Assembly (NCBI RefSeq): GCF_000350085.1
Contig: NZ_CAUM01000101.1
Span: 1-64,000 of the forward strand
DNA length: 64,000 bases
DNA from: Mesorhizobium metallidurans STM 2683
GTDB lineage: Bacteria > Pseudomonadota > Alphaproteobacteria > Rhizobiales > Rhizobiaceae
Reading direction: 5' to 3'
A model generated the notes under the pieces. The model saw only the letters and a program-made list of their open reading frames with translations. It ran no database searches and had not been told where the DNA came from. Shown here piece by piece: positions 9,157 through 17,179 of this stretch. Each line of letters begins with the position of its first letter. The stretch's first letter is position 1. Position numbers and translations under genes: made by a program.

Positions 9157-9924
9157 ATGCAGTTTTTCTCCCATGACGGGTTCGATCTTGCCTTCCTCGA
9201 TCGCCAGCCGGCGTCGGGCAGAGGCGATCCGGTGCTGATGATCCACGGCTTCGCTTCGAGCCACTACGTCAACTGGGTGTCGCCCGGCTGGTTCAAGACG
9301 CTGAACGATGCAGGCTACCGCGCCATCGCCTTCGACAATCGCGGCCATGGCTCTTCGTCGAAGAGCTACGAAGAGGCCGACTATACGCCGGACCGGATGG
9401 CGTCGGACGCTGCTGCCCTGCTTGACCATCTCGGTATCGAACGCGCCCATGTGATGGGCTATTCGATGGGAGCGCGGGTGTCGGCATTCCTGGCGCTTTC
9501 CGACCCGGAAAGGGTGGCGACACTGGTCTTGGGCGGCCTTGGCATCGGGCTGGTCGATGGCGTCGGCGACTGGGATCCGATCGCCGATGCGCTGCTGGCC
9601 GAGGATACGAGCAGGATCAGCCATGCGCGCGGCCGCTCGTTTCGCGCCTTCGCCGACCAGACCCGAAGCGACCGCCGGGCGCTCGCCGTCTGCATTGTCG
9701 GTTCCCGGGCATCGATGAGCGAGGACGATGTCGCGCGCATTGCCCAGCCGACCCTGATTGGCGTGGGGACCAGGGACGACATCGCCGGCTCGCCGGACGA
9801 ACTGGCCGCCTTGATGCCGAATGCCAGGGCCTTCCATATCGAGGGTCGCGACCACATGCTGGCGGTCGGGGACAAGAGCTTCAAGCAGCGGGTGCTGGAG
9901 TTCTATGCCGAAAACCCACTCTGA
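9157..9924 (+). CDS. Alpha/beta hydrolase
   Basis: A soluble alpha/beta-hydrolase-fold enzyme of 255 residues. It shows the oxyanion HGFASSHYVNW, DNRGHGSSSKS after strand 4, the nucleophile elbow GYSMGAR, an acid in VGTRDDIAG and the C-terminal His in EGRDHMLAVGD, so the triad looks complete. The ATG at 9157 (QFFSHDGFDL...) is chosen over a GTG at 9136, which abuts the palindromic repeat and has no ribosome-binding site. Substrate unknown; the cap region resembles general esterases or peroxidase-like hydrolases. Confidence 0.88.
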   Translation: MQFFSHDGFDLAFLDRQPASGRGDPVLMIHGFASSHYVNWVSPGWFKTLNDAGYRAIAFDNRGHGSSSKSYEEADYTPDRMASDAAALLDHLGIERAHVMGYSMGARVSAFLALSDPERVATLVLGGLGIGLVDGVGDWDPIADALLAEDTSRISHARGRSFRAFADQTRSDRRALAVCIVGSRASMSEDDVARIAQPTLIGVGTRDDIAGSPDELAALMPNARAFHIEGRDHMLAVGDKSFKQRVLEFYAENPL

Positions 9925-10002
9925 GCGAGTGGCTACATGAAGCGGTGCCGATCGAAGTGCCGCAAGCCGCAGAATCCCTAAGCCTGAGACATTCAACTTG
10001 CC

Positions 10003-10503
10003 ATGGTCGATCTTCTCGTCACTTACATGGAGATGACCGGGCCGCCCTTCGGTGACGGTCTTGTTGCCCCTGCACAGGGCACTGCCGTTGCCCGCGAAAT
10101 GCTTGATGTAGCCGATTACATAAGCCTTTACCGTGCGGTTGGCGAGGCTGTGCAATGGGATCAGCGGTTGCGCCTGCCATCCGAGGAGCTCAAGCGCCTT
10201 CTCGCCAGGCCGTCGACGCATCTCCATGTCTTGCGCGTTGACGGCGAGAGCGCCGGCCTGTGCGAATTCACCGGCATTGGCCAGCCGGTCGTCGAGCTGG
10301 CCCATTTCGGACTGGTCCCCGCCTTCCAGGGCCGCAAGCTCGGGCCGTATCTGCTGGATTGGTCGCTTCGTGCCGCCTGGTCGATGCGCCCGGAAAAGAT
10401 ATGGCTTCACACCGACACCCACGACCATCCGGTCGCGCAATCGGTTTACAGGCGCGCCGGGTTCAAGGCCTATGCGCAACACATGGAGACTTTTCCGGAT
10501 TAG
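10003..10503 (+). CDS. GNAT family N-acetyltransferase
   Basis: A 166-residue acetyltransferase. The acetyl-CoA-binding motif A is degenerate but recognisable (FGLVPAFQGRKLGPYLL), followed by a late VYRRAGFKAY strand-helix typical of the fold. The substrate cannot be inferred. It converges with the HD-domain gene, and the two stop codons interlock in the four bases TTAG. Confidence 0.83.
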   Translation: MVDLLVTYMEMTGPPFGDGLVAPAQGTAVAREMLDVADYISLYRAVGEAVQWDQRLRLPSEELKRLLARPSTHLHVLRVDGESAGLCEFTGIGQPVVELAHFGLVPAFQGRKLGPYLLDWSLRAAWSMRPEKIWLHTDTHDHPVAQSVYRRAGFKAYAQHMETFPD

Positions 10504-11114
10504 GAGGCCAGCCCGAGCGCCTTGAGCGAGCGCGCCATATTTTGCCTGGCCTGCGGTTCGAACCTCTGCCGGAATTCCTGCGTGTGGAAAATATGCGGGC
10601 GGGCAAGGAAAGTCTTCAGGACCGCACCGCGGCCGGCGCGCCACATCGGCTCATCGACCCAGCCATACTCCCGGCGCACCGCTTGCTCATAGGCGTCGAA
10701 GGCATCCGGCGCCGCACCCAGGATCGCCAGGTCCATGTCGAGGAAAAGTGCTGCGTCGCGGATAAAATCCCCACTGCCAGGGCTTTGAAGGCTGGGCAAC
10801 TCATGCGTGGCGGTGGCTGATATCATCGCCGCGATGCGCTCCAGACGCTCCGCACCCGTTCGGCCGGCGAGTTTTCTCCCGGCGAGCGCGGCACTCCTGG
10901 CCTCGTTGTCCTTGGCCCGGCTGTCATAGATGGCGTCGTGGAACCAGATCGCCGCTTCGACGGCTTCAGGGTCGCTCAGCAACGCCCGATACTCGCCTGC
11001 CAGCGCCAGCATTGCCTCGATATGGGCGAGGTTGTGATAGTGGCGGTCCTTTGCCCGATAGAGCGCGGCAAGCTCGCGTTTCAGCGGTTCGTCAATCAAG
11101 GGTTCGTTTTCCAT
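10500..11114 (-). CDS. HD-domain protein, predicted metal-dependent phosphohydrolase
   Basis: A 204-residue protein resembling the predicted HD-superfamily phosphohydrolases. It has HYHNLAHIEAML at about residue 25 and the HD pair in WFHDAIYD at about residue 57, preceded by helices that complete the metal site. The C-terminus is helical. The natural substrate of these proteins is not settled. Its stop overlaps the stop of the GNAT gene by 3 bp. Confidence 0.85.
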   Translation of the reverse strand: MENEPLIDEPLKRELAALYRAKDRHYHNLAHIEAMLALAGEYRALLSDPEAVEAAIWFHDAIYDSRAKDNEARSAALAGRKLAGRTGAERLERIAAMISATATHELPSLQSPGSGDFIRDAALFLDMDLAILGAAPDAFDAYEQAVRREYGWVDEPMWRAGRGAVLKTFLARPHIFHTQEFRQRFEPQARQNMARSLKALGLAS

Positions 11115-11200
11115 GGCCGCTTGATTTTCCGTGAACCAAATCCATTTGACAAAGCACTAAGGAAAATTGAGTTCACCCGTGCTATGATCTGGCTTATAGA

Positions 11201-11245
11201 GCATGTCGCCCAAAAGTGCGCAGCGGTTTTGGGACAACGACATGC
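11201..11245. repeat. Mosaic palindromic intergenic repeat, short form (copy 2)
   Basis: The arms are GCATGTCG...CGACATGC with inner CCCAAAA...TTTTGGG. This copy lacks the nested hairpin seen in the long forms and reads GTGCGCAGCGG in the middle. It lies in the divergent space between the HD-domain gene and cysE. Confidence 0.85.
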
Positions 11246-11285
11246 TGAAAAACAGCGACTTAATGCGCATCGCTTGAATCTTTTT

Positions 11286-11317
11286 AATCGAGATGCGCAT
11301 TAATCGAGATGCGCATT
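11286..11317. repeat. 16-bp perfect tandem duplication upstream of cysE
   Basis: AATCGAGATGCGCATT occurs twice head to tail, and each unit contains the palindrome ATGCGCAT. A third ATGCGCAT lies at 11263-11270. The block is 45 bp upstream of the cysE start, so it falls in the leader or promoter. Confidence 0.8.
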
Positions 11318-11362
11318 AAGTGCGGCCGGAGAATAGGCAAGCCGGCAGTCCGGAGACGTCAG

Positions 11363-12211
11363 ATGAACAGCATCACCATTGCCCGCCCCACCATGGTGCA
11401 GCCAATCGACCCGATCTGGCGCTCGATCCGCGACGAAGCGATGGAAGCGGTCAACCGCGATCCGCTGCTGGCGGCGTTCCTCTATTCGACCATCCTCAAC
11501 CAGGAAAGCCTGGAAGAAGCGGTCATCCATCGGCTGGCCGAGCGCCTCGACCATCAGGACATCGGTTCCGATCTCATCCGCCAGACATTCAAGGCGATGC
11601 TGGCTGACGACAAGGACTGGTCGACGACCGTGCGCGTCGACATCCAGGCCTATTACGATCGCGATCCGGCCTGCGACCGCTTCATCATGCCGGTGCTCTA
11701 TTTCAAAGGCTTTCACGCCATCCAGACCCACCGTCTGGCGCATTGGCTGTGGATCCAGGGCCGCAAGGATTTCGCGCTCTATCTGCAGAGCCGGTCGTCC
11801 TCGGTCTTCCAGACCGACATCAATCCGGCTGCCCGCATCGGCAAGGGCATCTTCCTCGACCACGCCACCGGCTTTGTCGTCGGCGAAACCGCTGTCATCG
11901 AGGACGACGTGTCGATCCTGCACGGGGTGACGCTGGGCGGCACCGGCAAGGCCGGCGGCGATCGTCATCCCAAGATCCGCCGCGGCGTGCTGATCGGCGC
12001 CGGCGCCAAGATCCTCGGCAACATCGAAATCGGCCATTGCTCGAAAGTCGCGGCGGGCTCGGTGGTGCTGTCGCCCGTGCCGCACAACAAGACGGTTGCC
12101 GGCGTGCCGGCCCGCGTCGTCGGCGAGACAGGCTGCGACCAGCCTTCGCGGCAGATGGACCAGCTTTTGCCGTCGCAGACGATGGAGCATGTCGTCAGCT
12201 TCGACATCTGA
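11363..12211 (+). CDS. cysE: Serine O-acetyltransferase
   Basis: Transfers acetyl from acetyl-CoA to L-serine, the step that commits serine to cysteine synthesis. The N-terminal helical domain spans about residues 10-150. A left-handed beta-helix of hexapeptide repeats follows (ILHGVTLGGTGKAGGDRHPK, GAGAKILGNIEIG), with the catalytic His in LHGVTLGG. The C-terminal tail ends in SFDI; an Ile C-terminus is what docks into cysteine synthase in the known complex. Length is 282 residues. The start at 11363 has GGAG about 8 bases upstream; a longer in-frame start at 11309 lies inside the repeat region. Confidence 0.94.
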   Translation: MNSITIARPTMVQPIDPIWRSIRDEAMEAVNRDPLLAAFLYSTILNQESLEEAVIHRLAERLDHQDIGSDLIRQTFKAMLADDKDWSTTVRVDIQAYYDRDPACDRFIMPVLYFKGFHAIQTHRLAHWLWIQGRKDFALYLQSRSSSVFQTDINPAARIGKGIFLDHATGFVVGETAVIEDDVSILHGVTLGGTGKAGGDRHPKIRRGVLIGAGAKILGNIEIGHCSKVAAGSVVLSPVPHNKTVAGVPARVVGETGCDQPSRQMDQLLPSQTMEHVVSFDI

Positions 12212-12261
12212 CGTCAAAGCGCTCGGAGGCGTACCGCTGAATTCCGGCCGTGCGCGCCGGG

Positions 12262-12358
12262 TGCTCTGGTTCTCTCGCCAGGGCAATCGCTTCAGATCAA
12301 TTATCGATCTCGGCGCCGCCCCTCATCCGCCTGACGCGATTGCTCTGGTTCTCTCGCC
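12262..12358. repeat. Direct repeat pair, 18 bp
   Basis: TGCTCTGGTTCTCTCGCC is present at 12262-12279 and again at 12341-12358. Both copies lie in the gap between cysE and the DUF3126 gene. This suggests a local duplication; no function is evident. Confidence 0.75.
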
Positions 12359-12435
12359 GGCTTGCCTTTACATCGCCATTGTCGACGTGCCAGAAGCGCT
12401 TTCAAACGAATAAGCCCGACGATCGGAGAAGATTT

Positions 12436-12639
12436 TTGAAGCCGGACGAAATCAGAAAGCTGGACGCCTATTTCAAGCGCGTCTTCCAGAATCCCAAAAT
12501 CGAGGTGAAGGCGCGGCCGCGCAAGGACGATTCGGCCGAGGTCTATGTCGGCGACGAATTCCTCGGCATCGTCTTCAAGGACGAGGACGACGGCGACTAT
12601 AATTTCTCGATGGCGATCCTCGACATCGATCTGGCCTGA
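12436..12639 (+). CDS. DUF3126 family protein
   Basis: A 67-residue alphaproteobacterial protein that fits DUF3126 from end to end: KPDEIRKLDAYFKRVFQNP, then DSAEVYVGDEFLGIVFKDED and a closing MAILDIDL. The start is TTG at 12436, supported by GGAGAAG a few bases upstream and by the family N-terminus. An upstream in-frame ATG would add 62 unrelated residues from repeat-containing DNA. It follows cysE, its usual neighbour in related genomes as I recall. Role unknown. Confidence 0.88.
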   Translation: MKPDEIRKLDAYFKRVFQNPKIEVKARPRKDDSAEVYVGDEFLGIVFKDEDDGDYNFSMAILDIDLA

Positions 12640-12723
12640 GCCAGGAGTTTGTGGCTGGTCGAACCTGCGTCGATGCAGGCCGGCCAGTTCTTTACGCTAG
12701 AAATTTGTAATAAATACAACGCG

Positions 12724-13467
12724 CTAATGCCCGGTCTTCAGGATGCGCGCGGCCTCGGCGGCGATGGCCGTATCGAGCGCCTGCCAGTCGCCCAGGAATT
12801 CCCTGGGAAAGCGGTAGCTGAGGCTGAGACTGTCGCCGACCTGGATGTCGCGTTGGCAAGGCGCCAGCGATTCCGCCGCACTCGGTCCGCTCAGGCAACG
12901 CGCCACGAACGGATCCTTGCCAGGGCGGTTGGCGACCGCCAGCACCTCGTTGAGATAACCTGATTTCTCGGTGAAACCGTAGAGCGTGGTGCCGCCCGGG
13001 CCAGGCGTGCCGGGCTGCGCGATCAATCCGCTGTAGATCGGTGCGAAACGGCCGCTCATGTCGCGCGACATCATCTGCTGCTCGAACGACAGGAAGATGA
13101 TTTTTCTGCGGGCCCCGGTGTGATTGAAATCGTCGCGCGCGGCCGTGCTGTAGCCGTCCATTTCGGGATAGCGCAGATAGAGGTCGAGGCGCGAGGCGAT
13201 GCCGTCGCGCCGGGCCTGGTCGAAGCGGATGAAATTGGCGGGTACGGCGATGACATTGTTGCCGATGACGACCTCATGGATTGTGGTGTCGTCCGTATAA
13301 CCGGCCATGGCGATCAAGCGGCCAAACCATTTGCCGCCAAGGCTGATTGCCACCGAAATCAATGCCAGCGTCGCGAACGCGTAGAGCACCCGCTTCATCA
13401 GCGTGGAATCGACAACAGTGAGTTGCGGTCCCTCGGCGGCTACTTGCTTCATCGCGATCCCCGACAT
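12724..13467 (-). CDS. Membrane-anchored protein of unknown function
   Basis: I do not recognise a family. The 247-residue product has one N-terminal transmembrane segment (about residues 25-45, after MKRVLYAFAT) and a long extracytoplasmic domain. That domain has two Cys (ARCLSG and LAPCQRD), which could form a disulfide. The segment NNVIAVPANFIRFDQARRDG looks like a structured, conserved core. It is divergent from the small membrane protein at 13594. Confidence 0.7.
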   Translation of the reverse strand: MSGIAMKQVAAEGPQLTVVDSTLMKRVLYAFATLALISVAISLGGKWFGRLIAMAGYTDDTTIHEVVIGNNVIAVPANFIRFDQARRDGIASRLDLYLRYPEMDGYSTAARDDFNHTGARRKIIFLSFEQQMMSRDMSGRFAPIYSGLIAQPGTPGPGGTTLYGFTEKSGYLNEVLAVANRPGKDPFVARCLSGPSAAESLAPCQRDIQVGDSLSLSYRFPREFLGDWQALDTAIAAEAARILKTGH

Positions 13468-13593
13468 CGGCCATCTGTCCCAAAGTATCCCTTCGGGTGT
13501 CCCCCTTTGGGTGTCCTAGGGCGGCACATCAGGCGCGGCATGGCTCTTGCAGCGCACCTCTCGAACGCGACTGTGCGATTTCATGGTAAATGG

Positions 13594-13941
13594 ATGGTAA
13601 AGATGGGTCCGGTCGAACATACACTCTTCGCTTTTATGTTTGGGCTGACGGCGTGCGGCCTGGTCGGATCGGCAATGGAGCTGATATCGGGCCGCCGGCT
13701 TGCCTTTGCCGAACCCTATGTGTCGCCGAAGCATATGCTGCGCTCACTGGTCGCGACGGCATGCGCCGGCCCCCTGATGTTTGCCAACGACGCCCTGGAC
13801 GCCTGGCGGGAAGGCCATATTTCGACATTGGCGCTTATCTCCTGCGGCTGCACCGCGACGATCTGGGCGTTGGCTTTGGGTATCGCGCTGATCGACATTG
13901 CATCCCGGGCCGGCACGCTTCTAGTCTCTGCGAACCTTTAG
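13594..13941 (+). CDS. Small conserved membrane protein of unknown function
   Basis: A 115-residue protein with hydrophobic segments near residues 8-25, 50-65 and 85-105, so probably two or three membrane passes. ATG codons at 13594 and 13603 are both possible; a still longer reading would have no membrane-protein character. A palindromic repeat starts 2 bp after its stop. No function can be given. Confidence 0.65.
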   Translation: MVKMGPVEHTLFAFMFGLTACGLVGSAMELISGRRLAFAEPYVSPKHMLRSLVATACAGPLMFANDALDAWREGHISTLALISCGCTATIWALALGIALIDIASRAGTLLVSANL

Positions 13942-13942
13942 T

Positions 13943-14012
13943 GCATGTCGCGCAAAAGCATGCCCTTGGGCTTGACCCGAGTGTGTGCAGCGGTTTTGCG
14001 ATAACGACATGT
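13943..14012. repeat. Mosaic palindromic intergenic repeat, long form (copy 3)
   Basis: The arms are GCATGTCGCGCAAAA...TTTTGCG-ATAA-CGACATG, with a nested partial hairpin around CTTGGGCTTGACCCGAG. It has the same architecture as copy 1 (9046-9121), with paired base changes in the arms. It sits between the small membrane protein and the gamma carbonic anhydrase gene. Confidence 0.85.
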
Positions 14013-14047
14013 TTAAGGCTTAGTGTGAGACGATTCGGAGGCGAGAA

Positions 14048-14575
14048 ATGCCGCTCTATGCGATCGACGGAAAGGCGCCCGGTTTCGAGGACGCGGACAG
14101 CAACTGGGTCGCGCCCGACGCCACGCTGATCGGCGATATCAGGGTCGGCCGCAATGCGGGTTTCTGGTTCGGCGTCGTCATTCGCGGCGACAACGAGCCG
14201 GTCGTCATCGGCGCCAACACCAATGTCCAGGAACACACGGTCATGCACACCGATCCCGGCTTCCCCCTGACCATCGGGCAAGGCTGCACGATCGGCCACC
14301 GCGCGCTGCTGCATGGCTGCACGATCGGCGACAACAGCCTGATCGGCATGGGCGCCATCGTGCTGAACGGCGCCAAGATCGGCAGGAATTCGCTGGTCGG
14401 CGCCGGCGCGCTGGTCACCGAAGGCAAGGAATTCCCCGACAATTCGCTGATCATCGGCTCGCCCGCGCGCGTGGTGCGGGAACTGGACGATGCCGCGGTC
14501 GCCAGGCTGCGCGGCTCGGCCGCGCACTACGTCGCCAACGCCAAGCGCTTCAAGGCGGGGTTGAAGAAGGCGTAG
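14048..14575 (+). CDS. Gamma-carbonic anhydrase family protein
   Basis: A 175-residue left-handed beta-helix protein of the YrdA/PaaY/gamma-CA group. Hexapeptide turns are clear (DATLIGDIRVGRNAGFWFG, GANTNVQEHTVMH). The three zinc His are expected in QEHTVMHTD and IGHRALLHG, all present. Whether it hydrates CO2 or acts as a thioesterase is unknown for most members. GGAGG a few bases upstream supports the start. A strong hairpin region follows the stop. Confidence 0.9.
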   Translation: MPLYAIDGKAPGFEDADSNWVAPDATLIGDIRVGRNAGFWFGVVIRGDNEPVVIGANTNVQEHTVMHTDPGFPLTIGQGCTIGHRALLHGCTIGDNSLIGMGAIVLNGAKIGRNSLVGAGALVTEGKEFPDNSLIIGSPARVVRELDDAAVARLRGSAAHYVANAKRFKAGLKKA

Positions 14576-14604
14576 GCCAGATCCGATGCCGTTCCATAAT
14601 CAGC

Positions 14605-14682
14605 GGAGCCGGCCCGGGGACGGGGCCGGCTCCTAAAACCCGGTCGTTGGGGACGGGGAGGGTGGGGACTCGACCGGGTTTT
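14605..14682 (+). terminator. Double hairpin downstream of gamma-CA gene
   Basis: The first hairpin, 14605-14633, has stem GGAGCCGGCCC/GGGCCGGCTCC. Directly after it, AAAACCCGGTCG (14635-14646) pairs with CGACCGGGTTTT (14671-14682), enclosing a G-rich loop. The second hairpin's 3' arm ends in TTTT, so it can act as a rightward intrinsic terminator. It could also fold on the minus strand. Confidence 0.65.
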
Positions 14683-14690
14683 CTCCTTAA

Positions 14691-14777
14691 GCGCGTCGCA
14701 TGAATGCGACGCACTTGACCTCTGTTTTATGCATGTCGTTGTCCCAAAACCGCTGCGCACTTTTGGGCGACACGCAT
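14691..14777. repeat. Mosaic palindromic repeat, short form, inverted, compound (copy 4)
   Basis: From 14731 it reads as the reverse complement of copy 2. Its left flank holds an additional small palindrome, GCGTCGCAT-GA-ATGCGACGC (14693-14712), whose arm sequence also occurs in copy 5. It ends 10 bp before the stop of the BTLCP gene on the minus strand. Confidence 0.8.
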
Positions 14778-14786
14778 TGGCGTCCT

Positions 14787-15395
14787 TCAGCGGACGCTGG
14801 CGACCGCGTCGGAGCGGCCGCCGTTGATCGTTACCCAAACGCCCGAATTCTGGCTCGATTGGCGCTTGAGGTAGGTATAGTTGGTGGCCGTCCAGGGCAA
14901 CACCTCGGACTTCAGATTGTCGAGAATGAATTCGCCGAGGCTGGTGCGCACGGTCAGCACCGCGTGGCCGTCGCCATTCGGCTGGCGCGCGACCGTCACC
15001 AACAGGTCGCCGGCCGGAACGCCGATAGCCATCAACTCGCGGCGCTTCTCCAGCGCATAGTCCTCGCAATCGCCGAACCCGCTGTCGGAATAGGACCAGA
15101 CCTCTTCCTTGCCCCACTGTTCCATGTCGGTGCGCGGCTCGATCCTGGTGTTGACCGAATTGTTGATGCTCACGATCCTCGCCCACAGCTTGCGGGTCAA
15201 TTCGACCGGCGCCTGCTTCGGCGTCCTCTGGCTGCATTCCCGCGGCAGCTTCTGGCAGAATTCGTAATGGCCGATCGGCTGTGTGGTGCGGCCGCCGGTA
15301 TGCATGAAGGCAGGTTCCGCTGCCGCTGCCGTTCCCCATGCGGAAAGCTGCATCGCCATTGCCAAGAGCAACAGCTTGCCCCTCGTCTTTTTCAT
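14787..15395 (-). CDS. Transglutaminase-like cysteine peptidase (BTLCP), periplasmic
   Basis: A 202-residue exported protein with a clear signal peptide ending at about residue 26 (AAAAEPAF). The bacterial transglutaminase-like core has the catalytic Cys in GFGDCEDYALEKRREL, the His in GDGHAVLTVRT and the Asp in FILDNL. Relatives such as LapG are calcium-dependent proteases controlled by c-di-GMP receptors, releasing surface adhesins. No LapD- or adhesin-like gene is adjacent, so that role is not shown here. Confidence 0.9.
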   Translation of the reverse strand: MKKTRGKLLLLAMAMQLSAWGTAAAAEPAFMHTGGRTTQPIGHYEFCQKLPRECSQRTPKQAPVELTRKLWARIVSINNSVNTRIEPRTDMEQWGKEEVWSYSDSGFGDCEDYALEKRRELMAIGVPAGDLLVTVARQPNGDGHAVLTVRTSLGEFILDNLKSEVLPWTATNYTYLKRQSSQNSGVWVTINGGRSDAVASVR

Positions 15396-15705
15396 TGTTC
15401 AGTCTCCCCGTTTGAGGAGACAATGACACAGGTGGATTTATTCGGCGCAAAAGCGCGAAGTAGATATTAAGTAAAACGCCCATATAATAAACATAAAATT
15501 TGAATCATTTGAGTATAGGATTATTGAGGCATTTCTGGCTGGCTCGTATTCTCGCTCCCCTCGACCCAATCGGACCGGCTTTGGGAAAGTCCCAAGGGCG
15601 AACTGGAGGACAAAGCGCGGGCAAGCGGGCCGCGTCGGCTGGCGTGGGCCAACAAAAAACCGGCCGAAATGGGGCCGGTTCGGTTTGTGCAAGTGTTGCC
15701 GTCCG
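15396..15705. other. AT-rich promoter region and terminator between BTLCP and PilZ genes
   Basis: Both flanking genes read leftward. The stretch 15470-15530 is notably AT-rich (TTAAGTAAAACG, CATATAATAAAC) and is the likely BTLCP promoter. The PilZ terminator lies near 15650-15680. No further gene is credible. Confidence 0.45.
15650..15680 (-). terminator. Intrinsic terminator of the PilZ gene
   Basis: Read leftward, AACCGGCCCC-ATTTC-GGCCGGTT is followed at once by a T run (TTTTTTGTT). This is a standard rho-independent terminator 26 bp after the PilZ stop codon. Confidence 0.85.
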
Positions 15706-16347
15706 TCAGACGCCGGGGGCGTTGAATTCGGAATCGAGTGTTTCCGGCCGCTGGATGACCGCGAACTCGATGGCGACGCCGTCCTCGAAATGCCGCACCA
15801 CCTGGCCGCGCATCGTGCCCAGCATCACCTGGACGCCGATCGCCGGCTTGACGTCGATCTCGATCGCCGCACCGGAAAGCGACAGGTCGATGATGCGGCA
15901 CTGGTACTGGCGTCCGTCTGTAAGCTGAAGCACGCTTGTCGGGTTGCGCGGCGCCACGCGTTCATGACGGCGGTCTTCCGGCAGGTCAAGTTCGTGCTTG
16001 TTGGCAAGCCAGGTCAATTGCGCGGCGAGCTTATCCCTCTTGCGCTCCGACGCGATGACGGTCATCGCGAAACCATCCTGCAGGGTGCGGGTGATGACGC
16101 CTTCGATGCGGCCGATATGGTCGATATAGGCGATGACTTTCTCACCCGGCAAGCCGATGCGCTCGCAGCGCAACGATACATTGCCCGGCGACATGTCAAC
16201 CACCTGGCACGGATATTCGGTGCGATCCTCCAGCATGAAGCGTCCATAGATTTTCACGCGGACGCGCTGAAAGTTGCGCCTTTCGGCTTGGGACGGCGCG
16301 GATTCGACCGCCGCTGACCTCATGACTGCCTGCACCCCGTTTGGCAT
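15706..16347 (-). CDS. Tandem PilZ-domain protein
   Basis: A 213-residue cytosolic protein with two PilZ-like modules. The first begins at RRNFQRVRVKIYGRF (about residue 23) and includes VVDMSPGNVSLRC. The second begins at RRHERVAPRNPTSV (about residue 127) and includes CRIIDLSLSGAAIEI. The second matches the RxxxR...D/NxSxxG c-di-GMP-binding signature well; the first is also close. An alternative start 8 codons in (16323) is equally plausible. Possible c-di-GMP sources in the window include the GGDEF protein at 58828-60714. Confidence 0.88.
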   Translation of the reverse strand: MPNGVQAVMRSAAVESAPSQAERRNFQRVRVKIYGRFMLEDRTEYPCQVVDMSPGNVSLRCERIGLPGEKVIAYIDHIGRIEGVITRTLQDGFAMTVIASERKRDKLAAQLTWLANKHELDLPEDRRHERVAPRNPTSVLQLTDGRQYQCRIIDLSLSGAAIEIDVKPAIGVQVMLGTMRGQVVRHFEDGVAIEFAVIQRPETLDSEFNAPGV

Positions 16348-16437
16348 TCCGCGCGTGATGCGGGAATTTCACGGAAAACTACAGCAAAGCAAGTTAATAA
16401 AGGGGAAAGCCTGCCGCCGTTACTTTATGATTTGGCG

Positions 16438-17076
16438 CTATTCCTCGCGCCCGCCGTCGAATACGACGAGATGACGGATGCGGCGCGCCTGACCGAGCGC
16501 CGAAATCGTCTCTGGCGGATCGAATTCCAGGGGAGCGAGCGAAGGCACGTCGATAGCCGGCCTGTTGTTCAGGAACACCGGCTCCTTATCCGGATCGACG
16601 ACGCGGATCGAATCGATCAAGGCGTCGGCAATCGGGTCCGCGCCCAGCCAGAACGGCTTCTCCGCAGCGCTGATGACGCCGAGGCAGCGCGGATTTTCGA
16701 CGCCGCCATCGAGCGGCAGGGCGAGCAATTCGAACTTGTTGGAGCGGCCGTTGCGGCTGAACCCCTCATAGGTGACGAGCACCGCGGATTTCTGATCGAA
16801 GACGCCATCGATCAGCCTTGCGACGAGCCGCTGGTCCTTCTCGCGCCATAGCGAGGGAAAGGAGAACCCTTTCAGTTCGCGGCCATAGACCGCGCAAAGC
16901 CTGGTGCCGGCGAGCCGGAACACCGCTTCGCCGCGCGTGTCCTTTTCCAGGATGAACGTGTCGGCCAGCAGTGACTTGATGTCGGCCGGTTCGACTTCCG
17001 AGCGTTTCGGGGCAGGGCGTCCGTCACGCAGCCGGTTCCAATAATGGAACAGCGTGATCGATCCGTTCTGGTTCAT
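16438..17076 (-). CDS. PAS-domain protein (PAS_5 type)
   Basis: A 212-residue soluble protein of the short rhizobial PAS family. The sequence LFHYWNRLRDGRPAPKRSEVEP leads into a PAS-like core (FRLAGTRLCAVYGRELKGFSF). There is no output domain. The start is put at 17076, where GGAG lies about 10 bases upstream; a longer in-frame ATG at 17115 has no such site. Ligand and partner are unknown. Confidence 0.82.
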   Translation of the reverse strand: MNQNGSITLFHYWNRLRDGRPAPKRSEVEPADIKSLLADTFILEKDTRGEAVFRLAGTRLCAVYGRELKGFSFPSLWREKDQRLVARLIDGVFDQKSAVLVTYEGFSRNGRSNKFELLALPLDGGVENPRCLGVISAAEKPFWLGADPIADALIDSIRVVDPDKEPVFLNNRPAIDVPSLAPLEFDPPETISALGQARRIRHLVVFDGGREE

Positions 17077-17179
17077 GCTATGCTGCTCCGCGCATTCTGT
17101 CGTCTGATGTCCCATCGGTGAACAGAAGGGCGCCCTCCGATGACCTACATGCGTTGCGGAGCAGGATGCGTGCCAGCGT

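Noticed and set aside
8395-10644. Long open frame (about 750 codons) on the minus strand
   Set aside because: It lies antisense to the DUF192, hydrolase and GNAT genes, has no domain and a composition typical of the mirror of GC-rich codons.
13478-13510. CCCAAAG...CTTTGGG hairpin before the 12724-13467 gene as a regulator site
   Set aside because: The stem is short, and GGGTGTCC simply occurs twice there; no clear role.
9046-14777. CRISPR array
   Set aside because: The repeats are dispersed, differ in form, are not evenly spaced and have no cas genes nearby.
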